From contig JAHJUB010000013.1 in the NCBI GenBank assembly GCA_018829455.1, positions 1 through 10,218 on the forward strand: a DNA stretch of 10,218 nt. The letters run 5' to 3'. This stretch comes from Candidatus Omnitrophota bacterium. Its GTDB lineage: Bacteria; Ratteibacteria; UBA8468; MWAK01. The notes under the pieces are model-generated. The model was not told the origin of the DNA. It was given only the letters and a program-made list of their open reading frames with translations, and made no database searches. Below, piece after piece: positions 1 to 5,664 of this stretch. A program made the translations under genes and the position numbers. Numbering within the stretch: position 1 is the first letter of the stretch; every line of letters begins with the position of its first letter.

Positions 1-84
1 GAATTCAGGTATAATAACAGGCAGAAAGAAATATTTACTTTGCTGGCTCAAAATCTCTGTAATTTAGTGCCAAAACCTTTATAA
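1..84 (+). mobile_element. 3' end of IS1595/ISXO2-type transposase gene (left copy, partial)
   Basis: From base 1 the first frame is open for 27 codons and ends in TAA at 82-84. The peptide contains EFRYNNRQKEIF, and an E-F-x-[FY]-R-[YF]-N-x-R block near the C-terminus is typical of IS1595/ISXO2 DDE transposases. The gene runs in from outside the window, so only its last 27 residues are visible. Positions 1-86 match the reverse complement of 10096-10181 with a single mismatch at position 77, which changes a Leu codon to Pro. The family call rests on this short recognisable block plus the longer right-hand copy. Confidence 0.7.
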
Positions 85-292
85 TCCCCTTATTTTATGC
101 TAATAGCCCTCTTCCGGTCAAATATGATACAATAACACCAATCCGCCTTCATTCATATAGCGGCGTTGGCTTCGTCATCAGCTTCGTCGGCGTACTACCA
201 GTATGCCTCCTTGCTGTTTCCTTGCCGCCTTGCTCTATTTTTGAATGCGGATCGGTGTCGCTCTGCGTTTAACTGCGAAATATTATAAATTT
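85..292. other. Non-coding or unassigned stretch after the left transposase copy
   Basis: No convincing gene is seen. Bases 85-140 are AT-rich, while about 150-240 is richer in G+C and differs in texture from its surroundings. Part of it may be the terminal region of the left IS, since a transposase stop is usually followed by a short tail and a terminal inverted repeat. I could not identify the repeat, and the right-hand copy does not share this sequence beyond about position 89. No ribosome-binding site precedes either possible start of the next gene. Confidence 0.4.
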
Positions 293-916
293 ATGGACAC
301 ACCACTTTCCCAGGATAGTTGGCGGGTTTTTCGAATAATGTCCGAATTTGTGGACGGATTTGAAGCTTTGTCCGGTCTGGGTAAAGCGGTTAGCATCTTC
401 GGTTCGGCCCGGGTTAAGCCCACCGACCCGTATTACCAAAAGTCAGAGCAGACGGCGCGCGCTTTGGTGAAGGCCGGTTACGCGGTTATTACCGGCGGCG
501 GGCCCGGTATTATGGAGGCGGCGAACAAGGGCGCTTCTGAAGCCGGCGGCGCTTCTGTTGGCCTCAATATTGAACTGCCCCACGAACAGAAACCAAACCC
601 ATATATTAAAACTTCGCTTTCCTTCCGTTATTTCGCGGTACGCAAGTATATGTTTGTCCGGTTTGCTTCCGCCTTTGTCTTGTTTCCCGGGGGTTTTGGC
701 ACCATAGACGAACTGATGGAAACGCTTTGCCTTATCCAGACCGGACGCAGCCCGAAAGTTCCTTTAGTGCTGGTCGGCCGGGATTATTGGGAAGGTTTAC
801 TGGACTGGCTTTCCAAGACGGTGGTTGCCGGGGATTATATTACCCCGGAAGACCTGTCCCTGGTTACCCTGGTTGAAGAACCCGAAGAGGCAGTGGAGAT
901 AATTATTAATATTTAG
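293..916 (+). CDS. LOG family protein (TIGR00730, Rossmann fold; cytokinin riboside 5'-monophosphate phosphoribohydrolase type)
   Basis: This is a 207-residue cytosolic protein of the LOG/lysine decarboxylase-like superfamily. Characterised members hydrolyse nucleoside 5'-monophosphates to free base and ribose 5-phosphate, but the bacterial substrate is often unknown. Seen in the sequence (numbered from this start): SIFGSARVKP at 34-43, GGGPGIMEAANKG at 68-80, a conserved RK pair at 117-118, and the family signature PGGFGTIDE at 132-140. The Arg and the signature Glu are the expected active-site residues. The frame is open from an ATG at 245, but the first 16 codons do not look like the family. 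MDTPLSQDSWRVFRIM matches the usual N-terminus, so I chose the ATG at 293. Neither start has a clear Shine-Dalgarno sequence. Given the transposase remnant just upstream, the native 5' region may have been replaced. Confidence 0.88.
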   Translation: MDTPLSQDSWRVFRIMSEFVDGFEALSGLGKAVSIFGSARVKPTDPYYQKSEQTARALVKAGYAVITGGGPGIMEAANKGASEAGGASVGLNIELPHEQKPNPYIKTSLSFRYFAVRKYMFVRFASAFVLFPGGFGTIDELMETLCLIQTGRSPKVPLVLVGRDYWEGLLDWLSKTVVAGDYITPEDLSLVTLVEEPEEAVEIIINI

Positions 917-917
917 G

Positions 918-980
918 TTGTCATTGCGAGCCCCGTAGAGAGCGAAATCGCTCTTTTATGGGGGGCGCGGCAATCCCAGT
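918..980. repeat. Palindromic intergenic repeat (TGTCATTGCGAGCC type) with internal hairpin
   Basis: The sequence opens with TTGTCATTGCGAGCCCC and closes with GGGGGGCGCGGCAATCCC, the two ends of a REP/MITE-like palindrome that I recognise from many bacterial genomes. Inside it, AGAGCGA (939-945) and TCGCTCT (948-954) form a perfect 7-bp stem around AA, followed by TTTT (954-957). That inner hairpin could act as a weak terminator for the LOG gene. The element fills most of the gap between the LOG and GGDEF genes. Confidence 0.6.
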
Positions 981-1012
981 GGTTCAAGGACTGCGCAATC
1001 CCTGAACCGAAA

Positions 1013-1018
1013 AAGGAA
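1013..1018 (+). promoter_or_regulatory. Ribosome-binding site of the GGDEF gene
   Basis: AAGGAA lies a normal distance upstream of the ATG at 1027 and supports that start over the in-frame ATG six codons later. Confidence 0.5.
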
Positions 1019-1026
1019 GTATTTGT

Positions 1027-2256
1027 ATGAAAAGGGTAGTATTTATGAGGCTTTGTCACAACGTGGTTCTGGTTTTTGCTGCTTTAATCTTCTTTTTCTT
1101 CTTCTTTAACTTCCAATATTACCATCAAGAGATACCACCGGTCTATTTTCTTTTGGGTCTTACTGTGGTTTTCTTATTGCTTTTGGTTTTATTGGCTATC
1201 GGGGAAATTTCTTCAAGGAATGCATTTATCACCTTAGATCGGGAAACGGAAACCCTGAGGTTAAAAATAGGAGACTACAAATTGGAAGCAGAGCTTTTTG
1301 TGGCTTTAGACAATATCGTTGAAGTATTCAGCCAGGAGCCGGACTTGGGAATGGTTATATCAAGAGTGGCTGTTTCCCTGAGAAAACTGTTTAGAGGGGA
1401 AACGGTTTTAGTCTGGGTTTATAGCGGTAAATCCAGCAGTACCTCTTTAAGGGTTGTGGAAGGCGAAGAATTTAAAATGGACGAGGAGGTTATTGATGAG
1501 GTAGTTTTAAGAGGTAATTCCGTTTTGATAAATAATTTGGCCTCTTTCTCCAGGTATAAGAATTTTGTGGAAGCAGGATTTGTTTCTATTTTGATTGCCC
1601 CTCTGAAAAAGAGAAACGAGGTGTATGGTTTACTCGGTGTGTTTTGCCGTTCCGGCCGGAATTTCTCTTCCAAAGACCTGGATTTGTTAACCGTTGCTTC
1701 CCGGCAGATCAGTTTGCTTATTGAAAACGCCGATCTTTTAGACAAAACCAAACTCCTTTCCCTTACTGATGGCTTGACCGACCTTTATAACCGGCGCCAT
1801 TTTCAGGAAGTAATTGAAACCGAGATTGAAAAAGCAAAAAAGAACAATTGGAAGGTATCTCTGGCAATGAGTGACCTGGATTATTTCAAAAACTATAATG
1901 ATACCAACGGTCATTTGGCGGGAGACAAAGCCTTGCGGCAGGTAGCCAATTTATTTAAAGAAGGGACCAAAGGTTCCGATACGGTAGCCCGGTATGGCGG
2001 AGAAGAGTTTGCTATTATTTTTCCTAATACCACCAAAGAAAACAGCTTAAAAGTTTGTCAGAGACTAGGGGAAAGCATTAAAGATTTTAAGTTCCCCAAC
2101 GAGGAAAAACAACCAAACAAGGATTTTACGATAAGTATCGGCCTGGCAACTTTTCCGGATGACGCAACCCGGCCGGAAGAATTGATTGGCAAGGCTGATG
2201 CGGCTTTATATCAGGCTAAAAAATCGGGCCGGGATAGGGTCTGCGCAGCCCGATGA
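1027..2256 (+). CDS. Membrane-anchored GAF-GGDEF diguanylate cyclase
   Basis: This 409-residue protein should condense two GTP into cyclic di-GMP at the inner face of the membrane. Two hydrophobic helices at about 13-30 (with a run of seven Phe) and 38-59 form a hairpin anchor with almost no periplasmic loop. Charged linker residues lead into a GAF-like sensory domain at about 95-235. The GGDEF domain occupies 240-409, with SLTDGLTDLYNRRHF at 245-259, metal-binding DLDYFKNYND at 283-292 and the active-site YGGEEF at 323-328, so catalysis is expected. The product-inhibition I-site, normally RxxD five residues before GGDEF, reads K315-G-S-D318. The conservative change may weaken feedback. There is no EAL or HD-GYP domain and no signal receiver. 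The start is supported by AAGGAA upstream. The tRNA gene begins 37 nt downstream. Confidence 0.92.
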   Translation: MKRVVFMRLCHNVVLVFAALIFFFFFFNFQYYHQEIPPVYFLLGLTVVFLLLLVLLAIGEISSRNAFITLDRETETLRLKIGDYKLEAELFVALDNIVEVFSQEPDLGMVISRVAVSLRKLFRGETVLVWVYSGKSSSTSLRVVEGEEFKMDEEVIDEVVLRGNSVLINNLASFSRYKNFVEAGFVSILIAPLKKRNEVYGLLGVFCRSGRNFSSKDLDLLTVASRQISLLIENADLLDKTKLLSLTDGLTDLYNRRHFQEVIETEIEKAKKNNWKVSLAMSDLDYFKNYNDTNGHLAGDKALRQVANLFKEGTKGSDTVARYGGEEFAIIFPNTTKENSLKVCQRLGESIKDFKFPNEEKQPNKDFTISIGLATFPDDATRPEELIGKADAALYQAKKSGRDRVCAAR

Positions 2257-2293
2257 ATCCGCTTCTTTTGTCATTCACTATTCATTATTTACG

Positions 2294-2367
2294 GGGCGGT
2301 TGGCTCAGACGGCTAGAGCGCTACCTTCACACGGTAGAGGTCGGGGGTTCGAATCCCTCACCGCCCA
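2294..2367 (+). tRNA. tRNA-Val, anticodon CAC
   Basis: A full cloverleaf can be folded. The acceptor stem GGGCGGT (2294-2300) pairs with ACCGCCC (2360-2366), with discriminator A at 2367. The D stem is GCTC/GAGC (2303-2306, 2316-2319). The anticodon stem CTACC/GGTAG (2321-2325, 2333-2337) closes the loop TTCACAC, giving anticodon CAC at 2328-2330, which reads Val GTG codons. The T stem GGGGG/CCCTC (2343-2347, 2355-2359) has one G-T pair and loop TTCGAAT. The 3' CCA is not encoded; the gene is followed by CTA. The methyltransferase remnant starts 10 nt after its end. Confidence 0.96.
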
Positions 2368-2376
2368 CTACGTAAA

Positions 2377-3130
2377 ATGAAAACCAACCACAAAAGTAAT
2401 TATCGGAGATGCGAGGTGGATGAAAGAAGTTCCGGATGAATCCGTTCATCTTGTCATTACTTCCCCGCCTTATTGGCAATTAAAGGACTACGGAAACGGC
2501 AGTCAAATTGGTTTCCATGATAGTTACGAATATTACATCAATAATCTGAATCTGGTTTGGAATGAAGCTTTCCGCGTTTTACATAACGGCTGCCGTTTCT
2601 GTGTCAATATCGGAGACCAATTTGCCCGTTCCGTGTATTACGGAAGGTACAAAATTATTCCCATCAGAACCGAAATCATCAAGTTTTGCGAGACAGTCGG
2701 TTTTGATTATATGGGCGCCATAATCTGGCGGAAAGTGACCACCTGTAACACCACCGGCGGCGCGTCCGTTATGGGTTCGTTTCCTTATCCCAGAAATGGA
2801 ATCATAAAATTGGACTATGAATTCATCCTGATTTTTAAGAAGTTGGGACAAGCGCCGTGGGTAAGCAAGGAAACGAAAGAAAAATCAAAAATGACAACCA
2901 ATGAATGGAACGAGTATTTTGCCGTACACTGGAATTTCCCCGGCGAAAAACCGAATGTGAATTTTAAGGAAGAAATCAAGAAGTTGCCTTACATATTCAA
3001 AGACACGATAAAGTTCGACAAGAAAATAGACCCGCGTAAGTTAAAGTTTGGTTCTAAAATAGAAAGGGGTGACACGACTGAAAAGAATGGCTATCGTAAA
3101 CGTCAGTATCCTTTTGGAGCGCAAGTATGA
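2377..3130 (+). pseudogene. DNA amino-methyltransferase of a type II R-M system, frameshifted and missing the SAM-binding block
   Basis: The intact-looking part is open from ATG 2420 to TGA 3128-3130 (236 codons). It carries the catalytic motif IV TSPPYW (2459-2476), typical of N4-cytosine/N6-adenine methyltransferases, and a block with GFHDSYEYYINNLNLVW typical of R-M enzymes. Two lesions are visible. First, the family N-terminus (MKTNHK then VIIGDARWMKEV) is present, but ATG 2377 and the downstream frame are offset by one base at the AAAA run 2392-2395. Second, after HWNFPGEKP (about 2927-2953) the protein passes straight to NFKEEIKKLPYIF. In TSPPYW-first enzymes this is where the target region and the C-terminal DPFxGSGTT SAM-binding motif should lie, and no such motif exists anywhere here. 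An estimated 60-90 residues are missing. The gene is therefore expected to be inactive even if translated from ATG 2420. The stop overlaps the next start (ATGA). Confidence 0.75.
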
Positions 3131-3198
3131 AAATAAAATTAACCAATGAAGAAATCAGAGATTATCTTGACGTTGAAAGCCCGGAATTTCTTTTTTAA
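3127..3198 (+). pseudogene. N-terminal stub, probably of the cognate type II restriction endonuclease
   Basis: A 23-codon frame starts at ATG 3127, overlapping the methyltransferase stop as ATGA, the arrangement expected for a translationally coupled restriction gene. The peptide MKIKLTNEEIRDYLDVESPEF resembles the start of restriction endonucleases of the MjaII/TdeIII kind as I remember them. It ends at TAA 3196-3198 right after a run of six T, so a slip or deletion there may have opened the stop. No full endonuclease follows. The endonuclease identity is inferred from position and a short resemblance, and moderate doubt remains. Confidence 0.4.
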
Positions 3199-3243
3199 AT
3201 CATTGAATATATGAAACGCATTAAATATTTGCACATTGTTTTT

Positions 3244-3299
3244 CTTGTAGGGGCTTGATTCATCAAGCCCGCGGGTCGGATAAATCCGACCCCTACAAG
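3244..3299. repeat. 56-bp REP-like element with two hairpins and an outer stem
   Basis: The outer arms CTTGTAGGGG (3244-3253) and CCCCTACAAG (3290-3299) are perfect inverted repeats. Inside, GGGCTTGA/TCAAGCCC (3251-3258, 3263-3270) and GGGTCGGA/TCCGACCC (3273-3280, 3285-3292) each form a perfect 8-bp stem with a 4-nt loop (TTCA and TAAA). The whole can fold as a small cruciform. Elements of the form GTAGGGGC...GCCCCTAC are dispersed REP or MITE-like repeats in many genomes. This one sits between the two candidate restriction-gene fragments. Confidence 0.75.
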
Positions 3300-3318
3300 T
3301 TCGCACCGAAGATGCGCC

Positions 3319-3381
3319 AAATTTATTTTTTACAGCAAACTGAAAGACGGTATAGAGGTTGATTACGGGGAAATACTGTAA
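3319..3381 (+). pseudogene. Possible C-terminal fragment of the lost restriction endonuclease
   Basis: A coding-like tail (KFIFYSKLKDGIEVDYGEIL) ends at TAA 3379-3381, directly after the palindromic element, and has no start of its own. It is in the right orientation and position to be the end of the restriction gene begun at 3127, with the middle lost. The TTATTTTTTAC run at about 3323-3332 allows another small frameshift. Identity is inference from context; the segment is too short to prove a family. Confidence 0.3.
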
Positions 3382-3403
3382 ATAAGCAGATTAAGTGTTT
3401 TGT

Positions 3404-3477
3404 AATACGGGTCCCCTTATCCAATGCTCTGGATAGGGCAAAATACGGGTGGTTGCCAAGGCCGTAGATGCCTACCC
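3404..3477 (+). ncRNA. Possible structured leader of the activase operon
   Basis: The leader contains a 9-bp stem, CCTTATCCA/TGGATAGGG (3415-3423, 3430-3438) with one T-G pair and a 6-nt loop. It also has a longer hairpin closed by GGGT(GG)/(CC)T-ACCC (3447-3452, 3471-3477). The 9-mer AATACGGGT occurs directly repeated at 3404-3412 and 3442-3450, once before each stem. No T-run follows, so it is not a simple terminator. I do not recognise a known riboswitch. It ends about 38 nt before the GTG start of the operon. Confidence 0.25.
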
Positions 3478-3514
3478 ATTTTCTACCTTGCCTTAGTAAT
3501 TAGTAACGGTAAAA

Positions 3515-4537
3515 GTGCATACATCAATCAAAAAGAAACAAGGGACGATCGGTATTCCCAGGGGGCTCCTCTATTACAAATATTTTCCGCTCTGGAAGAC
3601 CTTTTTTGAAAAACTGGACTACCGGGTGGTGGCGAGCGAGAAGACGAATGCGGGTACCCTGAAAGAGGGAAGCCGGTATGCAATTGATGAAATCTGCATT
3701 CCGTTGAAAGTCTATTACGGCCACGTCGTGAACCTCATAGGGAAAGAGATTGATTACCTGTTTGTTCCAAGGTATATATCCACCACATTTGGTACTTACA
3801 TGTGCCCTAAATTTTTGGGTTTGCCGGATTTAATCAGGGGAACCATAAACAATCTTCCCCGAATAATTGAGATGGAAATTGATCTCAGGAAAAAACCTAT
3901 TTTTTATTCCATGTTGGAAACCGGGCGAAAACTGAACGGGTCTTTCTCCCAAATAAAGTCTGCTTTTGAAGAATCCGTTAAAACCTACCAGCGTTTTCGG
4001 ATAATAATGGAAGCGGGTTTCACTTTTCAGGAAGCGTTTGATTCGCTGGCGAAGAACCCGGCGGAGGTTTTGGAAAGAAGGCCGACCGGAAATCCGGTCA
4101 AGGTTGCGGTAGTTGGTCACGGCTACAACGTGCACGACCCATTTGTTAACATGGGCCTGATAAAAAAACTGGAGGACATGAAGGTTGACGCGGTTGTCCT
4201 TGAGAATTTGCCGGTCCAGATATTCCGGCAAAAGACGAAAATAAGCGAAACCCTGAAAAATTATTGGGGCAACGAGGAAGAAATACTTTCCGGAGTGGAC
4301 TATCTGTTTAAAAACAATTTGGTTGACGGGGTGATATTCCTCTGCAGTTTTTGCTGCGGGCCCGATTCTTTAATCGACGAAATTATCACCCGGGATGCAA
4401 AAACGCGGGATATTCCCTATATCTGCGTTGTGATGGATGAACATTCCGGCCAGGTCGGGGTGATAACCAGGGTTGAAGCTTTTGTCGATATGATACTTCG
4501 CCGGAAAAGAAGCCGGGGAATTAAGGAGGCCGGATGA
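3515..4537 (+). CDS. Acyl-CoA dehydratase activase-related protein (DUF2229 / COG3580)
   Basis: A 340-residue protein of the DUF2229 (PF09989) family, distantly related to the catalytic subunits of 2-hydroxyacyl-CoA dehydratases. The N-terminal block TIGIPRGLLYYKYFPLWKTFF (11-31, first residues shown) is the DUF2229 signature. Candidate iron-sulfur ligands are C61 (DEICIP), C97 (YMCPKFLG) and the C277/C280/C281 group (LCSFCCGPDS). The C-terminus has DEHSGQVGVITRVEAFVDM (308-326), a motif shared with the next gene. The start is GTG at 3515 with only a weak upstream purine stretch; no better start exists before the conserved block. The stop overlaps the next start by 4 nt (ATGA), indicating coupled translation. 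By family inference it is one half of an iron-sulfur reductase receiving electrons from the activase. The substrate is unknown. Confidence 0.85.
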   Translation: MHTSIKKKQGTIGIPRGLLYYKYFPLWKTFFEKLDYRVVASEKTNAGTLKEGSRYAIDEICIPLKVYYGHVVNLIGKEIDYLFVPRYISTTFGTYMCPKFLGLPDLIRGTINNLPRIIEMEIDLRKKPIFYSMLETGRKLNGSFSQIKSAFEESVKTYQRFRIIMEAGFTFQEAFDSLAKNPAEVLERRPTGNPVKVAVVGHGYNVHDPFVNMGLIKKLEDMKVDAVVLENLPVQIFRQKTKISETLKNYWGNEEEILSGVDYLFKNNLVDGVIFLCSFCCGPDSLIDEIITRDAKTRDIPYICVVMDEHSGQVGVITRVEAFVDMILRRKRSRGIKEAG

Positions 4538-5664
4538 GTGAGGGAAAGCGGCTGGTGGCATTTCCCCACATGGGTAACAATTGGCCGGCTTTCAAATCTT
4601 TATTTGAAAATGCAGGTGCGGAAGCTTACGTCCCCGGTAAAAATAACGCCAGAGGCCTGGAATGCGGCCTGAAATTTTCGCCCGAATGGATTTGCCTGCC
4701 CTTTAAAATTACCATCGCTAATTTTATCGAGGCGTTGGATAAGGGCGTGAAAACTATTGTTATGGCGAGTGATTGCGGACCCTGTCGGTTTGGGTTTTAT
4801 CACGCGGTCCAGGAAAAAATCTTAAAAGATCTGGGCTACGATGTCGAAATTAAATGCCTGCTTCAGGCCGACTTGCTTACTTTTGAATGGGCTGACCTCC
4901 TTCAATCTATTCGTGGAACCCGGCTGCCGCTGTCCCGGTTTAAGCTGCTTTGGATTGCCCGGATATTCTTTATGAAATTGCAACTAATCCAACTGGCGGA
5001 AAAGTTGGAGGGGAAAACCCGCCCCTACGAGGTTCGCCGGGGCGAGACGACCAAGGCACTGGAAAGATGTTTAAAGATGATTGATGAAGCGGGGACGCAC
5101 CAGCAGTTGAGAGGGCTGAAGCACCTGATTAAAGAAGAGTTTGCGAAGGTGGAAAAGGCCGGAAGGGAAAAAATAATACTCAAGGTCGTTTTAACCGGGG
5201 AAATTTTTGTGGCCCTGGATTGCTTCGCCAACCAGGACGTAAAAAAGAAGCTGGGCGAACTGGGCTGCGAAGTCTGCATGGGGATTAGTTTATACGATTG
5301 GGTAAAACATAAAGCGCACGTAAATTTTCACCGGAAATACCTGGAATATTTAAGTAAATCACATAGGGATATCGGAGGATTGCAGTTGGATATCGGAGGT
5401 GAGGCTTTTTGGGTTTTGGGGCAGTACATAGACTTCTCCCGCGGCGGTATTGACGGTTTTGTGCACGTCTATCCGTTTACCTGTATGCCGGAAATTACCG
5501 CTAAGTCTATAATTACCAAATGGTATAATGATGGAATTTTTGACGTTCCGCCTCTTTTTCTGGGTTTTGATGAGCATGCGGGCGAGGCAGGTTTGATGAC
5601 GCGTCTGGAAGCGTACACGGACCTTTTGAGGACAAAAAAGAAGAAATTAATAAATGGAAACTAA
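4534..5664 (+). CDS. 2-hydroxyacyl-CoA dehydratase-like protein (COG3581)
   Basis: A 376-residue COG3581 protein, the usual partner of COG3580. Conserved cysteines suit iron-sulfur coordination: C44 (GLECGLKFSPEW), C54 (WICLPFK), C81 and C84 (SDCGPCRFGFYH) and C317 (YPFTCMPE). A GEIF motif lies at 222-225. The C-terminal motif DEHAGEAGLMTRLEAYTDL (346-364) closely mirrors the same motif in the preceding gene, suggesting that the two are paralogous subunits of one complex, as with the two subunits of 2-hydroxyglutaryl-CoA dehydratase. That parallel is inference. The ATG overlaps the upstream stop, and the last 11 nt overlap the activase gene. No signal peptide is seen, so it should be cytosolic. 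The chemistry is unassigned; in many genomes COG3580, COG3581 and the activase are fused into one very long protein. Confidence 0.87.
   Translation: MSEGKRLVAFPHMGNNWPAFKSLFENAGAEAYVPGKNNARGLECGLKFSPEWICLPFKITIANFIEALDKGVKTIVMASDCGPCRFGFYHAVQEKILKDLGYDVEIKCLLQADLLTFEWADLLQSIRGTRLPLSRFKLLWIARIFFMKLQLIQLAEKLEGKTRPYEVRRGETTKALERCLKMIDEAGTHQQLRGLKHLIKEEFAKVEKAGREKIILKVVLTGEIFVALDCFANQDVKKKLGELGCEVCMGISLYDWVKHKAHVNFHRKYLEYLSKSHRDIGGLQLDIGGEAFWVLGQYIDFSRGGIDGFVHVYPFTCMPEITAKSIITKWYNDGIFDVPPLFLGFDEHAGEAGLMTRLEAYTDLLRTKKKKLINGN

Larger units (their letters stand above)
3199..3514. other. Gene-poor gap: R-M debris, double-hairpin repeat, operon leader
   Basis: No complete gene lies here. Three parts can be told apart: AT-rich debris at 3199-3243, the palindromic element at 3244-3299 followed by a short coding-like tail ending at 3381, and the leader of the activase operon (about 3382-3514). 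A 61-codon frame from ATG 3424 overlaps the next gene by nearly 100 nt and resembles nothing, so I do not treat it as a gene. Confidence 0.5.

Noticed and set aside
1419..1751. 110-codon minus-strand frame opposite the GAF region of the GGDEF gene
   Set aside because: Shadow of a well-supported gene on the other strand, with no recognisable protein features.
2186..2380. 64-codon plus-strand frame overlapping the end of the GGDEF gene and the tRNA
   Set aside because: It runs through the whole tRNA-Val gene and shares the GGDEF gene's 3' end in another frame; no start signal or family resemblance.
3424..3609. 61-codon plus-strand frame in the activase-operon leader
   Set aside because: It overlaps the COG3580 gene by about 95 nt in a different frame, has no ribosome-binding site, and the leader looks structured rather than coding.
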